This document shows, piece after piece, positions 15,098 to 22,099 of a stretch of DNA of 32,547 nt. The translations under genes and the position numbers were made by a program. The notes beneath the pieces were generated by a model. The model was not told where the DNA came from, did no database searches, and worked only from the letters and a program-made list of their open reading frames with translations. Source of the stretch: Phascolarctobacterium sp. (lineage in GTDB: Bacteria; Bacillota; Negativicutes; Acidaminococcales; Acidaminococcaceae); NCBI GenBank assembly GCA_017457085.1, contig JAFTID010000069.1:1-32547 (forward strand), written 5' to 3'. Numbering within the stretch: position 1 is the first letter of the stretch; every line of letters starts with the position of its first letter.

Positions 15098-15165
15098 AAC
15101 GAAGGGGATAACGCAAGAGTTACTCCTAAAAAATAACAGCCTATCAAGGCGTGACTGAAAGGAAT
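15098..15165 (+). other. Structured leader of the LPP20 gene
   Basis: The leader of about 160 nt between the promoter and ATG 15174 can form a hairpin near 15103-15125 (GGGATAAC / GTTACTCC, one mismatch) and a small GCC/GGC hairpin near 15139-15150. I compared it by memory with the common riboswitch consensus motifs and found no match, so it is noted only as possible structure. Confidence 0.3.
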
Positions 15166-15173
15166 GAACTTTT

Positions 15174-16247
15174 ATGATGAAAAAGATTAACAGTAAAAAC
15201 TTGGCAGCAGCTATTATGATGAGCATGGCATTCTCCTTCACTTGTGCGGCAAACGCTCCGGAAGCAGCTCCTGTAGTTCCTGAAAATGTACCTGCGGTTG
15301 TTGCTGAAGTTGCTGTTCCTGAAGCTACTCCTGAAACTCCTGTCACTGAAGTAGCACAAGAACCTATTGCTAAAGAGGTAGCATCTCCTGTTACTACTAC
15401 TGTAGCAGTACAGGTTGAAGTTCAACAACCTGTTGTGCAAGAACAAAAAGAATTTAAAGCTCAAGGTATTGTAAATTGGGATAAAGGTCCCAGAGCAAAC
15501 GTTGAAGCTATTGGCGTAGGTCTTCCTCCTGAAAATGCTGGTCAACGTGGTACCGCATTGGCACGTAGAGCTGCAATTGTAGATGCATATCGTATCTTGG
15601 CAGAAACAGTACAAGGCGTACAAATTGATTCTGAAACTCTAGTACAAGATTTGGTTGTAGCTGACGATTTAGTAAAAGCTAAAGTTAATGCTTTGGTAAA
15701 AGGTGCAAGTGTTGTTGATGAAGGTGTTAACGAAGATGGTAGCTACTATGTAAGAATGAGCATTCCGATGTTCGGTAAAGAAAAGAGCGTTGCAGCTGTA
15801 GCATTGCCAGCAGTTTCTAAAAATGTAGCTCCTGAACCGTTGCCGAAAGTGGAAGAAACTGTTCTTCCTAAAAAAGAAGTTAAAGAAATCAAAAAAGTTA
15901 AATATACTGGCGTAGTAGTTGATGCTGATAATATGGGTTTAGAAGCAACCTTTGCACCTGTAATTTATGATACCAATGGTCGTGTTGTATATGGTTTGGC
16001 AAACTTGGATAAAGACAAAGCAATCTCCGAAGGTATGGTTGGTTATGCGAATGTTGTTCAAGATGCAACCAGTGGTAACCGTGCAGGCGAAAACCCGTTA
16101 GTAGTAAAAGCCGTAGCGGTAAAAGGTGGCAAAAACTCCGTTAATCCTGTAAACGTAGTTGTTTCTGTAGAAGATGCGGATAAAATTTTGTTGGCTAATG
16201 AAAATACTCAAATGCTGAATGATGCAGCTGTAGTTTTCGTAAAATAA
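15174..16247 (+). CDS. LPP20-family secreted protein with Pro/Val/Glu-rich linker
   Basis: 357 residues. A signal peptide (cleavage near TCA-AN) is followed by about 65 residues rich in Pro, Val, Glu and Ala, an extended spacer like those that cross the periplasm in TonB. Residues about 110-205 form an LPP20 domain (GTALARRAAIVDAYRILAET, then VKGASVVDEG, then YYVRMSIPMFG). After a Lys-rich hinge comes the C-terminal domain often paired with LPP20 (YTGVVVDADNMGLEATFAPV, NPLVVKAVAVKGGKNSVNPV, LNDAAVVFVK). ATG 15174 has AAAGGA 10 nt upstream. It has its own promoter and a strong terminator, so it may be the most highly expressed member of the block. No lipobox is seen despite the family name. 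Function unknown. Confidence 0.82.
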   Translation: MMKKINSKNLAAAIMMSMAFSFTCAANAPEAAPVVPENVPAVVAEVAVPEATPETPVTEVAQEPIAKEVASPVTTTVAVQVEVQQPVVQEQKEFKAQGIVNWDKGPRANVEAIGVGLPPENAGQRGTALARRAAIVDAYRILAETVQGVQIDSETLVQDLVVADDLVKAKVNALVKGASVVDEGVNEDGSYYVRMSIPMFGKEKSVAAVALPAVSKNVAPEPLPKVEETVLPKKEVKEIKKVKYTGVVVDADNMGLEATFAPVIYDTNGRVVYGLANLDKDKAISEGMVGYANVVQDATSGNRAGENPLVVKAVAVKGGKNSVNPVNVVVSVEDADKILLANENTQMLNDAAVVFVK

Positions 16248-16270
16248 TCTAAAGAGTACTTTAACTCTGA

Positions 16271-16310
16271 GGGAATATCCTTTGCGTTCTCAAAGGGTAT
16301 TCCCTTTTTT
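16271..16310 (+). terminator. Strong intrinsic terminator after the LPP20 gene
   Basis: A 14-bp stem (16271-16284 with 16291-16304) with a 6-nt loop is followed by TTTTTT. The Shine-Dalgarno of the next gene begins only 5 nt later (16315), leaving no ordinary space for a new promoter. Confidence 0.9.
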
Positions 16311-16327
16311 GGTTGGAGGTGCGGTTT

Positions 16328-17167
16328 ATGAAAAAGCTTTCTATAGGCATTGCTACGTTACTTTTTGCGACGTTAATGCAAGCTTCTGTTACAGCAGCAA
16401 ATATTGCTCAACCTAAAACACAATTAAATATCAAGCAAATTGAAAGCAACACTAGTTTTGCTGGGCAAGAGTTGTTCAGTAGTGCGTGTGATGCATATTT
16501 CAAGGCGCAAGTAATTGAGGATGGTACAGAAGTTAGCAAAATGTACGCCAAAGCAATCTCTGATATTAGCAAAGCTTGCGCGATAGAGCCATTGAATGCG
16601 GATTATTATTTGTTAGGTTCACAAATTTGGCGAGGTAAAGGTGGAATTTCCTATGCAAAAAGTTATTTTGCTAAGGCGGAAAATCTTTTGAAGCAAAAAC
16701 TGGAATTAGTACCGAATGATATATCTACAAATTTAGATTATGCTATTGCTTGTTATGCTGGTGATGTTAGATTTTGGAACAATTATTCTAAGTATCAAAA
16801 GCAGGCTGAAAAGCATGCGGAAAAAGTCATTACTTTGTGCAAGGCTGAACTTAAAAAAGAAGATAATAGCAATTTAGTACGTGTTATGGCAATGGCTAAC
16901 CTTATTTTAAATAATAAAGATGAGTGTTTAGAATTGCTTTTGAAAGCGAAGAAGATGGATACCCAAGAAAAAGGTTTTTCTTTGCTAAAATTCTTTGGCT
17001 TTGAAGATGAAAAAATAGAACATAAGACTGCTAATGTTTTTTATTGTGATTTGTTTGAAAACACAGTGGTAAAGGGACAGTGGTTATGGCTTGCTGATTC
17101 TAAAAATGTCGATAAAGAATTTTTGCTTTATTATATGACTGATGAAGCAAGAAACAATGATTTGTGA
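16328..17167 (+). CDS. Secreted helical-repeat (TPR-like) protein
   Basis: 279 residues with a signal peptide ending near VTA-AN. The rest is almost all helical with TPR-type spacing: AISDISKACAIEPLNADYYL, then AKSYFAKAENLLKQKLELVP, then AEKHAEKVITLC and ANLILNNKDECLELLLKAKK. Such repeats usually scaffold protein complexes, here in the periplasm. ATG 16328 with GGAGGTG (16315-16321) is preferred over the TTG at 16313, which would contain the Shine-Dalgarno. The gene starts just after a strong terminator, so it probably depends on read-through from the LPP20 gene. Two more secreted-protein genes follow at spacings of 7 and 4 nt. The partner is unknown. Confidence 0.75.
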   Translation: MKKLSIGIATLLFATLMQASVTAANIAQPKTQLNIKQIESNTSFAGQELFSSACDAYFKAQVIEDGTEVSKMYAKAISDISKACAIEPLNADYYLLGSQIWRGKGGISYAKSYFAKAENLLKQKLELVPNDISTNLDYAIACYAGDVRFWNNYSKYQKQAEKHAEKVITLCKAELKKEDNSNLVRVMAMANLILNNKDECLELLLKAKKMDTQEKGFSLLKFFGFEDEKIEHKTANVFYCDLFENTVVKGQWLWLADSKNVDKEFLLYYMTDEARNNDL

Positions 17168-17174
17168 GGTGAAT

Positions 17175-18014
17175 ATGATGGGTAAGTGTTTAAGATTATT
17201 GTTGGTATTGGTTGCTTTTGTAACTTGTTTTGGTAATTCTGTAGATGTTGAAGCTGCAAAGAAAACTGTTGCGGTAACTGGCGTTGAAAATAATATTGGT
17301 GGTAGTTATGCACATAAAGCGGCACAAGACTTAGATGCTGAGTTAACTACAGTGCTTGTTCAATGTGGTATGTATAATGTTGTGGAACGTGGTCAGTTAG
17401 ATCATATCGTACGTGAACTTGGATTGCATACTACTGGATTGATTAGTGGTAAGACAGCAATTCAGTTTGGACAGATGACTGGTGCGGATTATAGTGTTAT
17501 TGGTAATATTGTTGCTGCAGATGTGGATAGCTTCAATAATTACGTTTATAAGGGAACCAAAGCAAAGGTGAAGTTTAATTTTAAATTTGTTGATAATAAG
17601 ACTGGCATGATTAAAATTGCAGAGATGATTGAAGGCTCTGATACTGTCAGTGAATTTGAAAACAAGAGTCCTGATAGAGGCATGATGCTTAGTAATGCTG
17701 CCAAAGATGTTGCGAAACAAGTTTTAGAAAAAATCAACGAAGCTAATCCTATTGTTGGTAATGTTTTACGAGTTATGGGTGATAAAATTTATTTCCATTT
17801 AGGTTCTAATAATGGTGTTCGTAAAGGCGATACCTTTATTATTTATCGTGAAGGGGAACTCTTAATGGATCCCGTAACTGGTGAAATTTTAGGAGTAGAA
17901 GAAGAAATTATTGGTAGTTTAAAAGTTGAAGAAGTTAAACCGCAATATTCTATTGGTAAAATCAAAAAACATAAAGGTAATATTGATAAGACTTGTAAAG
18001 TAAGAAGGGGCTGA
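17175..18014 (+). CDS. CsgG-like secreted protein with FlgT C-terminal-like domain
   Basis: 280 residues with a signal peptide (VEA-AK). Residues about 30-180 are a CsgG/FlgT-middle domain (KKTVAVTGVENN, FGQMTGADYSVIGNIVAAD, and a helix AAKDVAKQVLEKINEA). Residues about 190-262 are a small beta domain resembling FlgT-C (NVLRVMGDKIYFHLGSNNGV, RKGDTFIIYREG, GSLKVEEVKPQYSIGKI), a pattern also seen in other periplasmic assembly proteins. ATG 17175 or 17178 both fit GTGAGGTG; the upstream ATG at 17142 lies inside the previous gene. With its neighbours it gives N, middle and C parts of FlgT on separate chains. No flagellar gene is in the window, so a flagellar role is unproven. Confidence 0.8.
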   Translation: MMGKCLRLLLVLVAFVTCFGNSVDVEAAKKTVAVTGVENNIGGSYAHKAAQDLDAELTTVLVQCGMYNVVERGQLDHIVRELGLHTTGLISGKTAIQFGQMTGADYSVIGNIVAADVDSFNNYVYKGTKAKVKFNFKFVDNKTGMIKIAEMIEGSDTVSEFENKSPDRGMMLSNAAKDVAKQVLEKINEANPIVGNVLRVMGDKIYFHLGSNNGVRKGDTFIIYREGELLMDPVTGEILGVEEEIIGSLKVEEVKPQYSIGKIKKHKGNIDKTCKVRRG

Positions 18015-18018
18015 TTAT

Positions 18019-19122
18019 ATGCGTAAGTTAGTTGCTTTGCTAGTTTTAATTTTAAGTTTAGGCGTTAGTGTAAATGTACTTGCAAAAAATGTTACTGTAA
18101 CTGGCACTGGTACTACTGCTACCGAGGCGGAAAATGATGCCTTGCGTTTAGCTGTTGAAAATACTTTAGGTGTGCTTGTTGATTCCCAGACTTTAGTTGA
18201 GAAAAATGTTGTTGTAGAAGATAGTATTTACGCTAATTCAAAAGGGTTTGTACAAGATTATAAAGTGGTTTCTAAAGCGAAAGATTATGATATGTGGAAA
18301 GTTACCATTGATGCGATTGTAGATACTAATCCAGATTCCAAATTAATGAGTGAACTGACACGCCTTGGCTTGATTGATAACGTTCTTCGTAATCCTAAGA
18401 TTGCTATTATGATGGAAGAAAAACATATCAATTATAGAATTCCTAATTCTACTAGTGAAACTGCTATAACTAACAAGTTTATAGAATCTGGTTTTGATAA
18501 TGTCATTGACATCAACCAAAAGCGCATGATGTACAATAATCCCTATGCTATGACTACTGAAGAATTGGACAATTTGGCTCGTTCTATGCAAGCGGATATT
18601 TTAATTGTCGGACAAGCGTTTAGCGAAAGAGCAGGAGACGTAGGTAAATTTATTCCTGGTAACAATGGAAGAACAGGAGTAAAATCTTGCAGGGCATGTA
18701 CTGAAGCAAAAATGTATATTGCAAGAACTGGCAAGATTATTGCGGCTAATGGTTTCAATGGTGCTGGTGCTGATATTACCGAAGCTGTTGCAGCTAAAGT
18801 CGCTTTGAACAATGCTGGTGAACAAATTGGTGAGTATCTGGTAGAAAAACTTTTAGGGTTTGCAGCTGGTAATCGTAAACAATTAGAAGTTGTAGTTTTG
18901 GCTTCTGATTTTACTAAAATGAATGAGGTTAAAAGTGCGTTGACTTCTGTCTACGGAGTAAAAAATGCTCAAATTACTAGCTATAGTAATGGTAGAGCTG
19001 TTATCAGAGTACAGTATAGTGGAGCGCCTCAAGCACTGTATGAATTACTTAAAGAAAGTGATGATTGCAATGTGGAATTACGTTCTGTAACTTATGATAC
19101 TTTGACTGTGATGGCTAAATAA
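18019..19122 (+). CDS. Secreted FlgT/LPP20-type periplasmic protein (paralogue of 5167)
   Basis: 367 residues, almost the same length as its paralogue at 5167. A signal peptide ends at VLA-KN. The shared core includes VDSQTLVEKNVVVEDSIYAN (5167: IDSRTLVDKSVVALDEIYAK) and VDTNPDSKLMSEL (5167: VDTNPNAQLMNRL). Domains in order are a FlgT-N/LPP20-like domain (about 20-110), a CsgG/FlgT-M-like domain (about 115-275) and a ferredoxin-like C-terminal domain (VVVLASDFTKMNEVKSALTS, then NGRAVIRVQYSG). ATG 18019 has AAGAAGGGG upstream and follows the previous gene by 4 nt. The two paralogues stand at the ends of the core block, which suggests duplication of a unit or two parallel complexes. Confidence 0.8.
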   Translation: MRKLVALLVLILSLGVSVNVLAKNVTVTGTGTTATEAENDALRLAVENTLGVLVDSQTLVEKNVVVEDSIYANSKGFVQDYKVVSKAKDYDMWKVTIDAIVDTNPDSKLMSELTRLGLIDNVLRNPKIAIMMEEKHINYRIPNSTSETAITNKFIESGFDNVIDINQKRMMYNNPYAMTTEELDNLARSMQADILIVGQAFSERAGDVGKFIPGNNGRTGVKSCRACTEAKMYIARTGKIIAANGFNGAGADITEAVAAKVALNNAGEQIGEYLVEKLLGFAAGNRKQLEVVVLASDFTKMNEVKSALTSVYGVKNAQITSYSNGRAVIRVQYSGAPQALYELLKESDDCNVELRSVTYDTLTVMAK

Positions 19123-19130
19123 AAATATGA

Positions 19131-19168
19131 AAATCCGCAAGGTAAATTATATTACTTTGCGGATTTTT
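19131..19168 (+). terminator. Intrinsic terminator after the second FlgT-like gene
   Basis: A 15-bp stem (19131-19145 with 19152-19166, one G-T pair) and a 6-nt loop end in a T-run; the A-run on the other arm could make it bidirectional. The next Shine-Dalgarno begins at 19176. Confidence 0.85.
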
Positions 19169-19185
19169 GAAATATGGGGTGTTGT

Positions 19186-19956
19186 ATGTTAAACAAAATT
19201 TATAAAATAGTAGTTGCTTTTTTTCTAATAGTTTGTTGCGTTCAATTTAATGTTTGCAATGCCTCTCCAAATTACGACGAAGAGCTTTTTATGCCTGTTG
19301 GTTCTTATTTTAAAATGGATACTAGAAGTGATGTGCATTATGCAGTTGTTGATGGTACTGCTAAAGTTGTTATGTCTGAACGTGGTAAGGAGGTATATTT
19401 GTATAAACTTGGCAAGGTGATTATACAAGCAAGCTATTATGTTAATGGTGATTATAAGTTACCGTATCAATATAGATATTTAATTAATGTAATTCCTTTA
19501 GATGTATACCAAGAGGCACAAAAAGATAATTTTGTCAGGCTGAAACAAAATCCTAATGCTACTTATGTAGAAGTAGATGAAAATTTTGCTGAAAATATTT
19601 TAAAATTAGTTAATAAAGAGCGTACACAAAGAGGATTACAAGCGTTACGATTATCTTATGATTTACAAATTGGCGCGGCGATTCGGGCGAAGGAGCTTAC
19701 TGTTTTATATGACCACACTCGCCCTAATGGAGAGCCTTGTTATACTGTGATAAACAAAAAAGGTCGTGGAATTGGTGAAAATATAGCTGCTGGTCAACGT
19801 AGTGCGGAAGAAGTAATGGAGTCATGGATGAATTCAACTGGTCACAGAAGAAATATTTTAGACCAACAGTTCAAAGAGCTAGGAGTGGGATATATATTAA
19901 AAGAAGATGATGCTAATGGTTACAGGCATTATTGGGTGCAGATATTTAGAGGCTAA
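19186..19956 (+). CDS. Secreted CAP-domain (SCP/PR1-like) protein
   Basis: 256 residues: a signal peptide (CNA-SP), an N-terminal beta-rich region of about 100 residues (FKMDTRSDVHYAVVDGTAKV, Ig-like in appearance) and a C-terminal CAP domain. Signatures are ILKLVNKERTQRGLQALRLS, DHTRPNGEPCYTV (with the cavity His), GIGENIAAGQRSAEEVMESW and NSTGHRRNIL (second cavity His), which are the CAP hallmark motifs. ATG 19186 is preferred over ATG 19174 because GGGGTG lies between them. The gene follows a terminator closely and may share read-through with the block or be the last member of it. CAP proteins in bacteria are mostly uncharacterised; envelope or peptidoglycan binding is a guess. Confidence 0.88.
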   Translation: MLNKIYKIVVAFFLIVCCVQFNVCNASPNYDEELFMPVGSYFKMDTRSDVHYAVVDGTAKVVMSERGKEVYLYKLGKVIIQASYYVNGDYKLPYQYRYLINVIPLDVYQEAQKDNFVRLKQNPNATYVEVDENFAENILKLVNKERTQRGLQALRLSYDLQIGAAIRAKELTVLYDHTRPNGEPCYTVINKKGRGIGENIAAGQRSAEEVMESWMNSTGHRRNILDQQFKELGVGYILKEDDANGYRHYWVQIFRG

Positions 19957-19992
19957 AAAATTATTATATTTGTTGTATATAGGGGACAAGCA

Positions 19993-20250
19993 ATGAATGA
20001 AAATATTTTTAAAGACATAGGCTTAAATATTGTGTTCCATCGTAAGTTGCGTGGAGTAAATCAAGTAGAATGTGCGAAACGAGCAAATATTAGTGTGGCG
20101 AAGTTGTCGAAAATAGAAAGAGGAATTTCTGTTGAAGATGTGCCTTTAGCAACTTACTTGCGTATTGCGGAAGCTTTACAAGTTGAACTTTATGAGTTAC
20201 TTAAAAAGACAGCGGTTGAGATTAAAGTGGTGCGAGTTAAAAAAGAGTAG
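19993..20250 (+). CDS. Small XRE-family helix-turn-helix regulator
   Basis: 85 residues, nearly all one HTH_3 domain: IVFHRKLRGVNQVECAKRAN (helices 1-2), a recognition helix in ISVAKLSKIERGIS, and YLRIAEALQVELYELLK. The C-terminal tail is short and basic. ATG 19993 has GGGGAC upstream. It lies 36 nt after the CAP gene, so the two may be co-transcribed. With the divergent XRE gene at 4626 it brackets the whole secreted block, which makes it a candidate regulator of the block; there is no direct evidence. Confidence 0.85.
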   Translation: MNENIFKDIGLNIVFHRKLRGVNQVECAKRANISVAKLSKIERGISVEDVPLATYLRIAEALQVELYELLKKTAVEIKVVRVKKE

Positions 20251-20269
20251 GTAGTTACTATTGAAAATG

Positions 20270-20316
20270 GGGAACTTTCTAGCGTATAAAATGCAGAAAA
20301 GTTCCCTATGATTTTT
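20270..20316 (+). terminator. Intrinsic terminator, first of two matching hairpins
   Basis: GGGAACTTT (20270-20278) pairs with 20298-20306, and a T-rich tail follows (20311-20316). Both arms are identical to those of the hairpin at 21030-21072, with loops of equal length but different sequence. Confidence 0.8.
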
Positions 20317-20342
20317 ATTACACATAAAGTGTAATAATTTTT
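20315..20342 (+). terminator. Second, tandem terminator-like hairpin
   Basis: TTATTACAC (20315-20323) and GTGTAATAA (20329-20337) form a perfect 9-bp stem with loop ATAAA, followed by TTTTTC. It lies directly after the previous hairpin, giving double termination of the XRE/CAP transcript. Confidence 0.65.
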
Positions 20343-20343
20343 C

Positions 20344-20430
20344 TTGCTCTAGTCGTTTTGCAATGCTATCATTTAACTAAGAACTTCACAAAGCGATATT
20401 TTAATATCGCTTAGCGATAAATTATGATAG
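20344..20430 (+). promoter_or_regulatory. Promoter and nested palindrome before the DUF4160/DUF2442 pair
   Basis: TTGCTC (20344-20349) and TATCAT (20367-20372) are 17 nt apart and may be a promoter. An outer inverted repeat, CTATCAT (20366-20372) with ATGATAG (20424-20430), encloses a perfect 22-bp palindrome at 20391-20412 (AAGCGATATT, TT, AATATCGCTT). The half-site AGCGAT recurs at 20413. It looks like an operator, as expected for self-regulating toxin-antitoxin-like pairs, or a hairpin leader. Confidence 0.55.
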
Positions 20431-20446
20431 ACAGTAGGTGAGTTAA

Positions 20447-20713
20447 ATGCCAGAGTTGAGTAGATTTTATAATATTGTTATAAAAATGATTTATTCTGAT
20501 ATTGGTCAACATAATAAGCCACATTTTCATGTTTATTACGCAGAGTATGAAGCTGCAATTGGTGTTGACGGAGAATTGTTGGCTGGTTCTTTACCTGTTA
20601 AGCAGTTGAAGCTTGTTCAAGCATGGACTGCTATTCACGAAGAAGAGTTATATGCTGCTTGGAATAAAGCGGTTCGTAATGAACCTTTTGGTAAAATAGC
20701 TCCGTTGCAATAA
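20447..20713 (+). CDS. DUF4160 domain protein
   Basis: 88 residues covering the whole DUF4160 domain. The typical opening ELSRFYNIVIKMIYSDIGQH runs into NKPHFHVYYAEYEAAIGVDG, with the conserved His-x-His pair, and LAGSLPVKQLKLVQAWTAIH near the end. Start ATG 20447 with AGGTGA upstream. The next gene, 16 nt away, is a DUF2442 protein; such pairs are common and are predicted toxin-antitoxin-like modules, but their activity is not established. The palindrome upstream would suit autoregulation. Confidence 0.88.
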   Translation: MPELSRFYNIVIKMIYSDIGQHNKPHFHVYYAEYEAAIGVDGELLAGSLPVKQLKLVQAWTAIHEEELYAAWNKAVRNEPFGKIAPLQ

Positions 20714-20729
20714 TACAGGAGGGGTTTAT

Positions 20730-21023
20730 ATGTATGTAGTGGATGGTATTGCTTATGCGGGAACTCCTGCCAAAGAAGTTAAAGTTTATGGGGTTAGACC
20801 TCTTGATAATTGGATGCTTTGGGTTAGATTTAGTACTGGTGAAGCAAAACTTTATGATTGCAAGCCACTTTTGAAGTATAAAGCATTTGAACCGTTGAAA
20901 GATATTGAAACTTTTAGGGGTGTGTATATTGATTATGGTGTTGTTGTCTGGAACGATGGAGACATGGACATTGCTCCAGAAGAACTTTACGAAAAAGGTG
21001 TTAGTACCGATAAAATAGCATAA
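20730..21023 (+). CDS. DUF2442 domain protein, partner of DUF4160
   Basis: 97 residues matching DUF2442: AKEVKVYGVRPLDNWMLWVRFSTG (only the pattern matters: beta strand, Trp, then strand), LYDCKPLL, and FRGVYIDYGVVVWNDGDMDI at the end, where family members read similarly, with a conserved W-x-D. A strong AGGAGGGG precedes ATG 20730. It is followed by a terminator whose arms copy those of the hairpin in front of the pair. It is the putative antitoxin or DNA-binding partner; which protein plays which role is not known. Confidence 0.85.
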   Translation: MYVVDGIAYAGTPAKEVKVYGVRPLDNWMLWVRFSTGEAKLYDCKPLLKYKAFEPLKDIETFRGVYIDYGVVVWNDGDMDIAPEELYEKGVSTDKIA

Positions 21024-21029
21024 ATTTTT

Positions 21030-21076
21030 ATAGGGAACTTTCTCGTTGGTGAAACACAGAAAAGTTCCCTATTTTT
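21030..21076 (+). terminator. Intrinsic terminator, second of two matching hairpins
   Basis: A 12-bp stem (21030-21041 with 21061-21072) and a T-tract. The Shine-Dalgarno of sfsA (GAGGTAA) begins at 21077, directly after the T-run. Confidence 0.88.
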
Positions 21077-21089
21077 GAGGTAATACCTT

Positions 21090-21770
21090 ATGCAATACTC
21101 CAATATCCAGCGTGCAACTTTCTTGAGTCGTCCTAATCGTTTTATTGCGCATATCGAAGTGGATGGCAGGGAAGAGGTATGTCACGTTAAGAATACCGGT
21201 CGTTGTCGTGAACTGCTAACGGATAGGGCAACTATTTATGTGGAACACAATGATGACCCTAAACGTAAAACAAAATATTCACTTATTGCTGTTGAAAAGG
21301 GTGGCTTACTAATCAACATGGATTCACAAGCTCCTAATAAAGTAGTAGGGGAGTGGCTTTTGGAAAAGGAACCTTTTGGAAAGGTAAAGCTTCTGAAATC
21401 GGAATGTACTTATGGCTCTTCGCGCTTTGACTTTTATTTGGAGACGGAAGCCGAGAAGATGTTTATTGAAGTGAAAGGAGTTACCTTGGAGGAAGAAGGC
21501 GTTGTCCGTTTTCCGGATGCTCCTACTGAAAGAGGGGTCAAGCATTTGCAGGAGCTATGTAGCTGCGTGGAGGCAGGCTATAAAGCAGCAGTTGTGTTCG
21601 TTGTTCAGATGGAAGGTATGAAATATTTTGAACCTAACGATAAAACTCATCCCCAATTTGGCGAAGCCTTGCGCCAAGCTCGTAAGGCAGGCGTACAGGT
21701 TTTAGCTTACGAATGTCACGTTACGCCAAGCTCTTTAGTTATTACAAAGGAAGTTCCTGTACGGCTTTGA
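21090..21770 (+). CDS. sfsA: SfsA family nuclease-like protein
   Basis: 226 residues, normal length for SfsA (sugar fermentation stimulation protein homologue, a DNA/RNA-binding protein with a nuclease-type fold). Recognised by FLSRPNRFIAHIEV and CHVKNTGRCRELL in the OB-like N-terminal part, then RFDFYLE and MFIEVKGVTL, which carry the acidic and Lys residues of a PD-(D/E)XK site, and FPDAPTERGVKHLQEL. ATG 21090 has GAGGTAA just after a terminator. It is a separate unit from the downstream T-box/pheS operon. A weak 8-bp stem (21761-21768 with 21786-21793) may end it. The biological role of SfsA is poorly known. Confidence 0.92.
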   Translation: MQYSNIQRATFLSRPNRFIAHIEVDGREEVCHVKNTGRCRELLTDRATIYVEHNDDPKRKTKYSLIAVEKGGLLINMDSQAPNKVVGEWLLEKEPFGKVKLLKSECTYGSSRFDFYLETEAEKMFIEVKGVTLEEEGVVRFPDAPTERGVKHLQELCSCVEAGYKAAVVFVVQMEGMKYFEPNDKTHPQFGEALRQARKAGVQVLAYECHVTPSSLVITKEVPVRL

Positions 21771-21796
21771 ATGTAAGCGTTTATTAGAGCCGTCCC

Positions 21797-21825
21797 TTTA
21801 CTATAACCACCTTTTGTGCTATAAT
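21797..21825 (+). promoter_or_regulatory. Promoter of the pheS-pheT operon
   Basis: TTTACT (21797-21802), 17 nt, then TATAAT (21820-21825) preceded by TGC, an extended -10. The T-box leader follows. Confidence 0.7.
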
Positions 21826-21834
21826 TATCGTTAA

Positions 21835-22086
21835 TTGAAAATGCCCCTGTTATGCACGATGAGCAAGAAAGTAGGCTATAAACGATGGTTAAGAGAGCAA
21901 GGTCACTGGCTGTAAGCCTTGCCCAAAAGTTATGGTTGAAGTTCACTTGGGAGTGCCCCTGCTGAAGGCGCAAGCTGCGTAGGCAAGGCGTGAGCCGCGT
22001 TAAGGCATAATGAAGTGTACAAAAAAGGGTGGTACCGCGATTTATTCGCCCCTGTAATTTTAAGATTACAGGGGCTTTATTATTTT
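21835..22086 (+). promoter_or_regulatory. T-box riboswitch (tRNA-Phe sensing) before pheS
   Basis: The T-box core AAGGGTGGTACCGCG (22025-22039) pairs with the acceptor end of uncharged tRNA. The hairpin 21909-21925 with GGCTGTAAGCC is the Stem I distal region, and a TTC at 21942-21944 is the likely Phe specifier codon, on the 3' side of Stem I. The expression platform is a terminator with an 11-bp stem (22048-22058 with 22065-22075) and a T-rich tail. Uncharged tRNA-Phe should turn on the pheST genes. The specifier is inferred from position and from the downstream genes; the rest is read directly. Confidence 0.9.
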
Positions 22087-22099
22087 TAGGAGGAAGACC

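Noticed and set aside
15098..15165. c-di-GMP, preQ1, THF or other known riboswitch
   Set aside because: I found none of their conserved core sequences in the leader.
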